DNA from: an uncultured SAR86 cluster bacterium
Lineage (GTDB): Bacteria > Pseudomonadota > Gammaproteobacteria > Magnimaribacterales > D2472
Reading direction: 5' to 3'
DNA: 64,000 nt
Assembly (NCBI GenBank): GCA_902583575.1
Contig: CACHWY010000006.1
Location: forward strand, 1 to 64,000
This document shows, piece by piece, positions 56,972 to 64,000 of the stretch (its first letter is position 1; each line of letters begins with the position of its first letter). The notes under the pieces were generated by a model that saw only the letters and a program-made list of their open reading frames with translations, was not told the DNA's origin and made no database searches. The position numbers and the translations under genes are program-made.

Positions 56972-58105
56972 TTAAATAATTTTCTTAATTTCAGAAGATG
57001 GATCGTAATTCCATATTTTGCTGGTTGTAATTGAAATGATATTTGTATATTTCATCATAAAATTTCTTACAATTTTTAATATAGGATTTTTAATATGATT
57101 TAACCTGCCCTGGGAAATGGATGAATGATGGATTTTTTTAACTCTTGGTAGTCTAATTCTTTTATAGGCTTCTTGTATTTTTAAATAATCATTCTTGTAT
57201 AAGGAAACTAAATTACCGAATATAGATGCATCTTCTAATGCAAGACACCCGCCTTGTCCTATAAATGGGACTATTGGATGGGCTGCATCTCCTAAGAATG
57301 TAATGTTTTCTTTAAATAACAAATCGATTTTAGGCCTTATATATACGCCCCATTTATATATCTCATCATTTTCTTTTAATGATTCGTATTCTTGTATAAT
57401 TTCAAAAGGTAAATCGGATTCTAGGTCTTTAATGGATCCTTTTTGTTTCCATGAATCTTTTTCTTCTTTATCTGTTTTTATGGCAGCTACAAAACTCGTC
57501 TGATTGTTTGATATTGGGTATGTAACTACATGGAAATTTGAACCTAAGTGAAATCTTATTTCTGTTTGTTCTTTATCTAAAATTGCTCGCCAAACAGAAT
57601 ATCCACTATACGTAGGTTGTGTTTGGTCAATAAATTTTTCTCTGCATATTGATCTTATTCCATCACAGGCAGCAATATGAGATACCCTGTATGATAAATT
57701 ATTAGAAAAGAGGATATTCTTGTTATCCAAATTAAAATCTATTAATTGGTGATTGAAAAAAATTTCTCCATTCATAGCAATATATTTATTAAGCAAGACC
57801 TTATATAAAGATTTTCTTGAAGTAGTAATAACATTAACGTCGATTTGTGTAATTTTTTTTAGATTTGAATAAAAAATAGCATCTTTGGGGTTGCCCGAAA
57901 TATCTTTAAGATCTTTTAATAAATTTAATTCTTTTAATACTGTAAGTCCATTTGGAGAGATGGATATTCCAGCCCCATGCTCGCTAATATCTGAATATCT
58001 TTCAAAGATTACACAGGGTATATTATTTTTTTTTAAGATATTACCTAGAGCGAGACCAGATATACCTGCTCCAATTATTGCAATATGCTTTGAATAATCT
58101 TCCAT
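56972..58105 (-). CDS. FAD-dependent aromatic monooxygenase
   Basis: 377 residues. Dinucleotide-binding GAGISGLALGNILKK (13-27), the DG motif ACDGIRSICREKF near 160 and FLGDAAHPIVPFIGQGGCLALEDA near 280 give the group A flavoprotein hydroxylase signature. Closest in layout to salicylate or 3-hydroxybenzoate 6-hydroxylase-like enzymes; kynurenine 3-monooxygenase is a related possibility because a tryptophan-opening dioxygenase lies 3 kb away. Substrate is not determined by sequence alone. Confidence 0.82.
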   Translation of the reverse strand: MEDYSKHIAIIGAGISGLALGNILKKNNIPCVIFERYSDISEHGAGISISPNGLTVLKELNLLKDLKDISGNPKDAIFYSNLKKITQIDVNVITTSRKSLYKVLLNKYIAMNGEIFFNHQLIDFNLDNKNILFSNNLSYRVSHIAACDGIRSICREKFIDQTQPTYSGYSVWRAILDKEQTEIRFHLGSNFHVVTYPISNNQTSFVAAIKTDKEEKDSWKQKGSIKDLESDLPFEIIQEYESLKENDEIYKWGVYIRPKIDLLFKENITFLGDAAHPIVPFIGQGGCLALEDASIFGNLVSLYKNDYLKIQEAYKRIRLPRVKKIHHSSISQGRLNHIKNPILKIVRNFMMKYTNIISITTSKIWNYDPSSEIKKII

Positions 58106-58129
58106 GAAGCAATTATGCCTTATAAATAA

Positions 58130-58152
58130 AAAGGAGGCATAAAGCCTCCTTT
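58130..58152 (-). terminator. Terminator after the secreted-protein cluster
   Basis: AAAGGAGGC (58130-58138), 5-base loop, exact complement (58144-58152), then a T run on the minus strand. It ends transcripts coming from 60148 and separates them from the monooxygenase gene. Confidence 0.85.
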
Positions 58153-58172
58153 AAAATTTTAGTTAAAATTAA

Positions 58173-58934
58173 TTAACTAGCGCTTTTAACTGGAACTATT
58201 GTAAAAGATCTTTGGTTTTCACATTCGCCACCAAGATCATTAAGTGCTTTCCATTCAGGCATTTCTTGAGCTTTGCCTGACCAGAAATTCGTCCAATTCT
58301 TACCATAATCTGTTATTGATGAAGTAAACACAGCTTGAACGTAATCATAATCCCATCCAGGAGTTATCCCCATTGAAGGCCAAATTAACTTTCTACCTGC
58401 TACGTCACCTAACTCTTTAGCCGCTTGAGCAAAAGCAAAGTATGCATCATAGAGCTGTTCTCCAGTAACGCCTTCACCATAAGTACAGTCTTGATATACC
58501 ACATAACCTGCAGTCCCATCAGGGGTTTCAGATATAGTTCTTTGCCAAGTATTAATTACTTGTGAATTAGTAACAGGTAACTCTTCTAAAAGTCTGCTGC
58601 CATTGTTAACCCAGTAATCATTTCCTACCGCTTGTGCTTCTGGATTAGAATTTATTCCTAACCAAAGAAAATCAAAAGTATCTAAATTAACTCCATAATA
58701 TGGAACTAACATTGATGCGCTGTAATCAGCATTTGCTGCAGCAGCATCACCTGTTGTTGCCCACTTTTCCCATTTGGCCGCCCATCTCATCATGTCATCC
58801 ATACCTTTGCCATCTTTGAGTGAACTTACATAATATTCAGCAACATTGGGTGCATACATTGGCTTATCACTTTCATGGTCATCAGCAAAAACTGAAAAAG
58901 AAAATAATAAGCTTAAACTTAATAATATTTTCAT
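58173..58934 (-). CDS. Secreted protein, paralogue A (NIPSNAP/ABM-like)
   Basis: 253 residues with signal peptide (MKILLSLSLLFSFSVFA) and AGGAG before the ATG. Halves near 45-130 and 150-240 share an AEYYV / DF / W pattern. DCTYGEGVTGEQLYDAYFAFAQAAKELGD and GRKLIWPSMG are the most conserved blocks, and are found also in the protein at 59387 (DCSLEEGYTLRKVYDLYKDF, GRKIIVPDAG). Probably periplasmic or extracellular dimeric barrel fold. Function unknown; two paralogues share the operon or lie at 45030. Confidence 0.78.
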   Translation of the reverse strand: MKILLSLSLLFSFSVFADDHESDKPMYAPNVAEYYVSSLKDGKGMDDMMRWAAKWEKWATTGDAAAANADYSASMLVPYYGVNLDTFDFLWLGINSNPEAQAVGNDYWVNNGSRLLEELPVTNSQVINTWQRTISETPDGTAGYVVYQDCTYGEGVTGEQLYDAYFAFAQAAKELGDVAGRKLIWPSMGITPGWDYDYVQAVFTSSITDYGKNWTNFWSGKAQEMPEWKALNDLGGECENQRSFTIVPVKSAS

Positions 58935-58943
58935 ATATTCTCC

Positions 58944-59366
58944 TTAATTAAAAATAATTCTATTTATCATCTCAACTCTAACTATCTCACGAATATCTTC
59001 ATATCCCTGAGCTGTAGAAGCTTGATCTTGTTCGGATATAACTTTTCTAAATTTCTTTTCAAATTCAGCTTGCTGTTCATCCGACCATGGATCCATTGCT
59101 GCAAAATTTGGATAAGAAACCGAAAGATATACATGGCTATTATTACCAACATAAACATTAAAGCCATCGATGATTCCCATTTCTTGTTGAATTTTATTTG
59201 CTGCAACCCAAGTTAATTCTAATCCATCCAAATAATCCTGAATATAATTAGTTTTAACCTTTACTACAGTTAATTCAATAACACCGGGAGCTGGTTCTCT
59301 TGAGTCTTCTTCTTGAGCATATCCTGCCATTGAAAACATCAACATTGAAATTATTAAAAATCTCAT
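58944..59366 (-). CDS. Small secreted protein (140 aa)
   Basis: 140 residues with signal peptide (MRFLIISMLMFSMAGYA). Mature part PAPGVIELTVVKVKTNYIQDYLDGL opens like a single dimeric alpha-beta barrel domain. It lies between the two larger paralogues, 9 bp before the next and 20 bp after the previous gene, so all three are co-transcribed. Not recognisably similar to its neighbours by eye; function unknown. Confidence 0.7.
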   Translation of the reverse strand: MRFLIISMLMFSMAGYAQEEDSREPAPGVIELTVVKVKTNYIQDYLDGLELTWVAANKIQQEMGIIDGFNVYVGNNSHVYLSVSYPNFAAMDPWSDEQQAEFEKKFRKVISEQDQASTAQGYEDIREIVRVEMINRIIFN

Positions 59367-59386
59367 AATTTTCTCCTTTCTAAAGT

Positions 59387-60148
59387 TTAATTAAATGCCG
59401 TCATCGACATACCTAAGTAAGATCTTCCATTAGTGCATGAAAAACCTTTTAAATTTACAGAAGCTTCAGAGTCTGCAAGCTGAGAGAAATATCTATCAGC
59501 ATTTTCTCCTCTTTCTGAAATTGAAGAGCTATACATTAGTCTTACAAAATCTACTCCATCAGGTAATTGTCTGCCTGCATCAGGAACAATAATTTTTCTT
59601 CCTACTGTATCCCCTACTGATTGGGCATAAATTGCAAAATCCTTATAAAGATCATATACCTTTCTTAAAGTGTACCCTTCTTCAAGAGAGCAATCAGAAT
59701 AAGTGGCATACATCATATTGCCTGCTTCTAAACTTGATGGTTCAGAAACAACCCACTGCCACGCATCAATAGCTTCAGACCAAGTTGTTGGCAGTGACTC
59801 TGCTAACTTTGGCCCTCCACCAGTAAACCATTTTTCCATTCCATTAAATTGCGCAGTAGGTGTGGGCCAATTATTTGACCACATGACCTCAACAGCATTC
59901 AAATTAGAATGAAAAACGGGAGTAAGAATTGCAGTGGACATGCTATCAAAAGCACCATCTTGATTTTTTGTCCATTTAGCAAATTTATTATACCAAGCAA
60001 CAAGATCATCTAAATCCTTTCCTGTATTATATGTGCCAATAAAATATTCAGCTTTATTAGCTTCTGGTTCATACTTATATTCAGTATTATCTTGAGCGAA
60101 TACAATTGCACCCGAAAATAATAAAATTGTTAAAAACGTATTTTTCAT
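59387..60148 (-). CDS. Secreted protein, paralogue B of the 58173 family
   Basis: 253 residues with signal peptide (MKNTFLTILLFSGAIVFA) and AGGAG before the start. It shares with paralogue A the KAEYFIG.. start, GKDLDDLVAWYNKFAKW, AILTPVFHSNLNAVEVMW, YSDCSLEEGY and GRKIIVPDAG. First gene of the three-gene unit. Same length as paralogue A to the residue, which points to an old tandem duplication. Confidence 0.78.
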   Translation of the reverse strand: MKNTFLTILLFSGAIVFAQDNTEYKYEPEANKAEYFIGTYNTGKDLDDLVAWYNKFAKWTKNQDGAFDSMSTAILTPVFHSNLNAVEVMWSNNWPTPTAQFNGMEKWFTGGGPKLAESLPTTWSEAIDAWQWVVSEPSSLEAGNMMYATYSDCSLEEGYTLRKVYDLYKDFAIYAQSVGDTVGRKIIVPDAGRQLPDGVDFVRLMYSSSISERGENADRYFSQLADSEASVNLKGFSCTNGRSYLGMSMTAFN

Positions 60149-60225
60149 AGCTATCTCCTCTATAGAAATAATAATATAACATTCATAATATAATTTTTTG
60201 CAACAATTATGTGTTTTTTGTGTTA

Positions 60226-61176
60226 CTAATTAATTTTTCCACTTAAATCATATTGAGATACAAAGTTCCATATTTCATTTGAAGCGCTTACGTTATGAGT
60301 GCTAGTAAATGGCCAGGTATGACCCATCTCAGGATGAAGAATGAGTTTAACATTAGTGTTATTTAAACAATTTTCATAAGTGTCATAATTAACTAAAGCT
60401 AAATTTGAATATTTAATAAGTCTATTTGGCTCTGTACTGCATGCATTATAATTTACCCAAAAATCAATTACATCTGGAATACTTTTTGATCCTGAGCTAC
60501 CAATATAAGGAACAACAAGGTCTTGTAAACCATGTATTTGTAAAACTGATATTGGATTAGAGGGTGAGCAATTATCAAAGTTATCTGGGGTCATTGAGCC
60601 AGTAACTGATGCAATTGCTGCAATTTTGTTACCAAGATTGCAAGCCAAAGAGTAGCTCATATACCCCCCATTAGACATTCCTGAAGAATAAATCCTTGTC
60701 TGATCAATTTGTATTTTATCTTTAATTAAATCAATTACTGTATCTATGAATTCAATGTCTTTTCTAGTGCTCTTAGATGTCCAGCCCCCAACATTCCAAT
60801 GAGATGACAATGTGTCAGTTGTGGTTCCTTGCGGATAAATAACAATAAAGTTGTTAGCATCAGCAAGCGAAAAATAATTTGTGTAAGTAAGGTGACTTAG
60901 GGCGGAAGATCCATATCCATGAAGAGCAAATAAAACTGGTACGCTAATATCTGTATTTAAATTTGCAGGTCTATAAATAAAATAATATCTATCTAAACTA
61001 TCATGTTTTAAATCGCATTTTTGCATACCTGTTCTAGTGGTATTCGAACAAGACTCAATAATTACGTTTGGATTCTGATTTGATGGATTTTCAATTTCAG
61101 TAGGTGTGCTTGAAGATCCGCCTCCACCACATGCATAGATAAAGAATAATATTGGAATTGTTTTTAAATATCTCAC
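60226..61176 (-). CDS. Lipoprotein esterase, PHB-depolymerase-like
   Basis: 316 residues, lipobox YACGGGG after a short signal peptide. Oxyanion motif VLFALHGYGSSA, nucleophile GMSNGGYMSYSLAC near 167, Asp in IHGLQDLVVPY and His in PEMGHTWPF complete the triad. The family includes poly(3-hydroxybutyrate) depolymerases, feruloyl and acetylxylan esterases. Anchored to the envelope, it probably releases acids from a polymer or glycan. Confidence 0.85.
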   Translation of the reverse strand: MRYLKTIPILFFIYACGGGGSSSTPTEIENPSNQNPNVIIESCSNTTRTGMQKCDLKHDSLDRYYFIYRPANLNTDISVPVLFALHGYGSSALSHLTYTNYFSLADANNFIVIYPQGTTTDTLSSHWNVGGWTSKSTRKDIEFIDTVIDLIKDKIQIDQTRIYSSGMSNGGYMSYSLACNLGNKIAAIASVTGSMTPDNFDNCSPSNPISVLQIHGLQDLVVPYIGSSGSKSIPDVIDFWVNYNACSTEPNRLIKYSNLALVNYDTYENCLNNTNVKLILHPEMGHTWPFTSTHNVSASNEIWNFVSQYDLSGKIN

Positions 61177-61208
61177 AATGCAATCTTAAATTAGCTATAA
61201 ATAAAAAA

Positions 61209-61230
61209 AAAGGGAGTTAAAACTCCCTTT
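61209..61230 (-). terminator. Terminator after the paired-barrel secreted protein gene
   Basis: AAAGGGAGT (61209-61217), 4-base loop and exact complement (61222-61230), then eight T's on the minus strand from the A run at 61203. It ends the transcript of the gene at 61251 and insulates the esterase. Confidence 0.85.
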
Positions 61231-61250
61231 AATAATAATTCTAAAAACAA

Positions 61251-61958
61251 TTAATTGGAATTATATGTTTTTACATTTACTAGCATTGATATATTTACCA
61301 ATTCTCTATTACTTGCTATATCTTTAGAAAATTTTGCAAATGAATCACTTGAGTATAATGCCTCGCCGCCCTCAAGAGCTTCTGTAACAGAGCCTGCAGA
61401 AGTAAATGCATAGTGAGTATAATAACCTACACTTCCACCAACTTGTTGTCTCAGTCCATAACTGCCCGCTACATTTCCAGCTTCTTCTTGTGCTTTTGTT
61501 ACTTTGGCATAAGCTTTTGCATAAGATGCAGGGTCTTTGACTTTCATTCTATACACAGTATAGGCTTGGTTGTTTTCTGGATCCTGATTTCCGCCACCCA
61601 TCAATTTCATACTTAATGATTGCTCTACATTTTCAACTATTGAAGATGTTTTTGCTAAAAAGTTTTGAAATGTTGGATCAACAAAAGAAGCAGTACCTTT
61701 TCCAGCGCTTTCTACATCATTGTAATTTAATACAACTACATGGGTCGCATCATCATAGCCATTAAATGCATAGCTATGAATAGAAACTGCTGCTGGAAAA
61801 TCTTTACCCCATTTTGAAGACATTAATTCATCCATTGCTTCTACATAAGCTGCTGGATTTGATACCTTCATAGAGTAAGTAGCTATATATCCTGCTGCAA
61901 GTAATGATTGAGATGAAATGAATAAGATAGCAAAAAAGCTATATAAAATTTTTCTCAT
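61251..61958 (-). CDS. Secreted paired dimeric-barrel protein
   Basis: 235 residues with a signal peptide (to about LAA, residue 22). Two repeats start at YIATYSMKVSNPAAYVEAMDELM (24) and YTVYRMKVKDPASYAKAYAKV (134); each has the antibody-monooxygenase/NIPSNAP-like pattern of strand, helix and aromatic strand. Probably related to the 58-60 kb proteins in fold but not closely in sequence. AGGAGG precedes the ATG. Confidence 0.75.
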   Translation of the reverse strand: MRKILYSFFAILFISSQSLLAAGYIATYSMKVSNPAAYVEAMDELMSSKWGKDFPAAVSIHSYAFNGYDDATHVVVLNYNDVESAGKGTASFVDPTFQNFLAKTSSIVENVEQSLSMKLMGGGNQDPENNQAYTVYRMKVKDPASYAKAYAKVTKAQEEAGNVAGSYGLRQQVGGSVGYYTHYAFTSAGSVTEALEGGEALYSSDSFAKFSKDIASNRELVNISMLVNVKTYNSN

Positions 61959-62035
61959 ATTTCCTCCTATTAATTATGAGTTATTAGTATACATATTACT
62001 TATGCAATTTTAATACCAAAAATTATTATTAGAGT

Positions 62036-62111
62036 TGGTGCGGTACGCCGGTCTCGAACCGGCGGCCTTCTGCTTGGCAAGCAGACGCTCTACCAACTGA
62101 GCTAGTACCGC
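62036..62111 (-). tRNA. tRNA-Gly (anticodon GCC)
   Basis: 76 bases with encoded CCA. Acceptor stem GCGGTAC/GTACCGC, D arm CTCAGTTGGTAGAG, anticodon loop TTGCCAA flanked by TCTGC and GCAGA, T arm GCCGGTTCGAGACCGGC. Reads GGC and GGU; together with the TCC copy at 45763 it covers all Gly codons. Confidence 0.97.
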
Positions 62112-62213
62112 ATTGGAAAGTTAATATACTCCTTAAGTTAAAACCTTTCAAGCAATTATAAATCGAATGAAAATTGCATAGTATTTAAAGATTTTTAAGG
62201 ATAGAGTTTCCTT

Positions 62214-62687
62214 TTATTTGACTTCAATCTCGTTAATCTTTCTTAAATTCTTCCCATCTTGTGCCATTAAAATGATGTATGAAACATCCATATCTAATGG
62301 AAAAGCAATTTCAAATTCAGCATCGACATTTCCACCAAAATATCTACTGCCTTCATAGTCAATATGCTGAGCATGAATATAGAATGGATCTCCAAGACCC
62401 AGAAGAATGCTTTCTTTCTTTGCTTTGTCTAATACTTTTAAAGCATATTTATCTCTTGGAGTTAAGAGTCTTAAATTTTTTAATGAGCTAAATTGTGGTT
62501 TCGCAATAGTCTTCTTCTTTAATGAAATTCCATCTTTTGTGCCTGATATAGTATAAATCTTAGCAATATCTTCAATGGGTGGGTTTACAACGTTATGTTG
62601 TGGGTTAATGCTTATATCAGGAAGAGGTCTAGCTTCTGTAAAAGAAGTAAGAATTAAAATTACAAATATATAAAATATTTTTACCAT
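62214..62687 (-). CDS. Secreted protein of unknown function downstream of the M64-type peptidase
   Basis: 157 residues from the ATG at 62687, which overlaps the peptidase stop by 7 bp; an earlier ATG at 62708 would lie inside that gene. Signal peptide MVKIFYIFVILILTSFTEA. The C-terminal half (AEFEIAFPLDMDVSYIILMAQDGK) resembles an immunoglobulin-like or beta-sandwich strand pattern. The tight coupling suggests a partner, chaperone or inhibitor of the peptidase. Confidence 0.65.
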   Translation of the reverse strand: MVKIFYIFVILILTSFTEARPLPDISINPQHNVVNPPIEDIAKIYTISGTKDGISLKKKTIAKPQFSSLKNLRLLTPRDKYALKVLDKAKKESILLGLGDPFYIHAQHIDYEGSRYFGGNVDAEFEIAFPLDMDVSYIILMAQDGKNLRKINEIEVK

Positions 62688-64000
62688 TTTTCCCAATTTA
62701 TAGCCCATGTTACACCAAGAGGTCCTCTCATGTAACCGTAATCATATTGTGAATATGTGCTAGGGTCAGGATCGTATGACCAATTACATGATCCACTAGA
62801 GTTATATGCACACCAGTAAAATGAAGACTGAAACGCGCCTTCATAAAAATCATCATTATTTAAAATATCATCTGGAGCAGTAATTGTACCGGTAAGATCA
62901 GTTGCTTTTGCTGTATATATCTCGATACTATTATCCGAAGGCCTATCAAAAATGACGGTTTTTATATCCCGCATTGATGTAAGCTCTTCACCATCTTTAT
63001 ACCATTTAAGTGTCACTTCTGAAGTGTCATATTCCACATCCATTGAAATTTCAAAACCTATATTTGCATTTGAATTATCTTTGACTAATCTGACATCGTC
63101 ACCACGATAAAAACCTTGGTTCTCTAAAGAACCTATTGCAAAACCTTCAACATTAACTTTGCCATATCCACCACTAGAACAACTATCCATAACCGAACAA
63201 AAAGTAGGTCTATAATTATCGTATAAACCATAATAATTTCCTTCAAAATGACCAACACCAGCGCAATCAGGATTCTTTTCTACAAAATTGCCATTTGCAT
63301 CCCAAATATTTGCAAAACAATCACAATCTTCAATTTTAATCCCTAACTCATCCCAATCACCTATAGTGCCATCAGCATAGTTGTAGCAAACTTGAATATC
63401 TTTTCCTAATACATTTTGGAGGTCATCAATATGATGGTTCCATTTAAGCTCGTATACATCTGCTTGAGTAGTGGTATTAACCCTGTACCCTGGGTCAGTT
63501 AAGTCTCTTTCATCGCTTCTATATTCATCTCCCATATTCCCATGAGCATGTCCAAGCTCATGCATAAGAGTATGTCTAGTTCTCTCAGGGTCATCTGCTC
63601 TAATTCTCTGAATATTTTTATACCCCTGATTTACTCCCCTTCCCTCTAATCTGGTTAATGTAGATACAAGCACATTGTTTGGAAGCAAAACATCAAAAAT
63701 TGCTGTATCCATTTCGCTTATACAATAAACATCTTCATCCCAATCATAACAACCTGTTCTAACTCCTACGGGTGAAGTTCCATCTGGGTTAGCAGGTTCA
63801 GCAGAGACGACTGTAAAATATTTATCACTAAAAAATTTGCTAGCATCTGAACTATTTAATTTATTAATAGATGCTATTAATGCCCTTCTATATAAATTTA
63901 AATCAGCTTCACCATCTAATGAATCACCTATAAAAAGATATTTAGTTCTTCCTGTCGAGCTTGGGTTGCCTATTACATAATAAACATGATAATCCTTTTC
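62681..64000 (-). CDS. Zinc metallopeptidase, M64-like, start outside the window
   Basis: The frame is open to the window edge, so the N-terminus is missing; about 439 residues are visible. FIGDSLDGEADLN near the left of the visible part and RTRHTLMHELGHAHGNMGDEYRS (HExxH plus DE..) give the M64/IgA-peptidase-like zinc site with the Met-turn region GNMGDEY. CYDWDEDVYC and CADNYADG-type loops with several Cys pairs suggest an extracellular enzyme. Followed by a secreted protein with a 7-bp overlap. As a folded extracellular enzyme it is a possible T2SS substrate. Confidence 0.8.
   Translation of the reverse strand, partial: EKDYHVYYVIGNPSSTGRTKYLFIGDSLDGEADLNLYRRALIASINKLNSSDASKFFSDKYFTVVSAEPANPDGTSPVGVRTGCYDWDEDVYCISEMDTAIFDVLLPNNVLVSTLTRLEGRGVNQGYKNIQRIRADDPERTRHTLMHELGHAHGNMGDEYRSDERDLTDPGYRVNTTTQADVYELKWNHHIDDLQNVLGKDIQVCYNYADGTIGDWDELGIKIEDCDCFANIWDANGNFVEKNPDCAGVGHFEGNYYGLYDNYRPTFCSVMDSCSSGGYGKVNVEGFAIGSLENQGFYRGDDVRLVKDNSNANIGFEISMDVEYDTSEVTLKWYKDGEELTSMRDIKTVIFDRPSDNSIEIYTAKATDLTGTITAPDDILNNDDFYEGAFQSSFYWCAYNSSGSCNWSYDPDPSTYSQYDYGYMRGPLGVTWAINWEKW

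Overview
The window is an AT-rich, tightly packed bacterial chromosome segment. Many genes overlap by a few bases, and no insertion sequence, phage gene or CRISPR array was seen. The gene content (two large TonB-dependent receptors, a complete type II secretion operon, paired acyl-CoA synthetases, a homodimeric-type pyruvate dehydrogenase, malate synthase G, TorF-like porin, many small secreted lineage-type proteins) fits a streamlined marine gammaproteobacterium. SAR86-like is my best guess from gene content and base composition; I ran no phylogeny.

Layout. 1-2.8 kb: thioredoxin reductase end, an acrylyl-CoA-reductase-like gene, a tiny membrane protein and an SDR dehydrogenase. 2.8-6.7 kb: nitrogen island, TorF-like porin, P-II protein and two Amt ammonium channels, with two near-consensus sigma-54 promoters. 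6.7-12.4 kb: lipid and miscellaneous genes (acyltransferase, glycerophosphodiesterase, UMF1 transporter, HIT protein, DedA, epoxide hydrolase). 12.4-21.2 kb: phosphorus genes, beta-propeller phytase with a TonB receptor, TetR regulator, a small secreted protein behind Pho-box-like repeats, PiT phosphate permease, PPK2, exopolyphosphatase and an aquaporin-like channel. 21.2-38.7 kb: one co-directional block reading phoB-phoR-(Pho-box-like repeats)-duplicated surface lipoprotein-TonB receptor-gspCDEFGHIJKLM. 38.8-44.9 kb: two divergent acyl-CoA synthetases, gamma-glutamyltransferase and the prepilin peptidase that the secretion system needs. 45-48.9 kb: secreted proteins, tRNA-Gly(TCC), a hydrolase, a PncC/adenylyltransferase fusion and bL33. 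49-53.2 kb: pyruvate dehydrogenase aceE-aceF preceded by a strong-promoter, strong-terminator small RNA or leader. 53.3-58.1 kb: indoleamine 2,3-dioxygenase, DUF1330 protein, malate synthase G and a flavin monooxygenase. 58.1-64 kb: a cluster of small secreted proteins, a PHB-depolymerase-like lipoprotein, tRNA-Gly(GCC) and a truncated M64-type metallopeptidase.

How it fits together. The most striking theme is phosphorus. Sensor and regulator (PhoR/PhoB), uptake (PiT, two TonB receptors), release of phosphate from phytate, polyphosphate making and breaking, and a secretion machine that could export a surface lipoprotein all lie within about 26 kb, with Pho-box-like direct repeats in front of three of the transcription units. 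The best candidate for an undescribed system is the PhoBR-linked lipoprotein/TonB receptor/T2SS block. A second coherent unit is sigma-54-driven ammonium uptake that includes an outer-membrane porin. The tandem paralogous secreted proteins near 58-62 kb and the RNA upstream of aceE are the other items to follow up.
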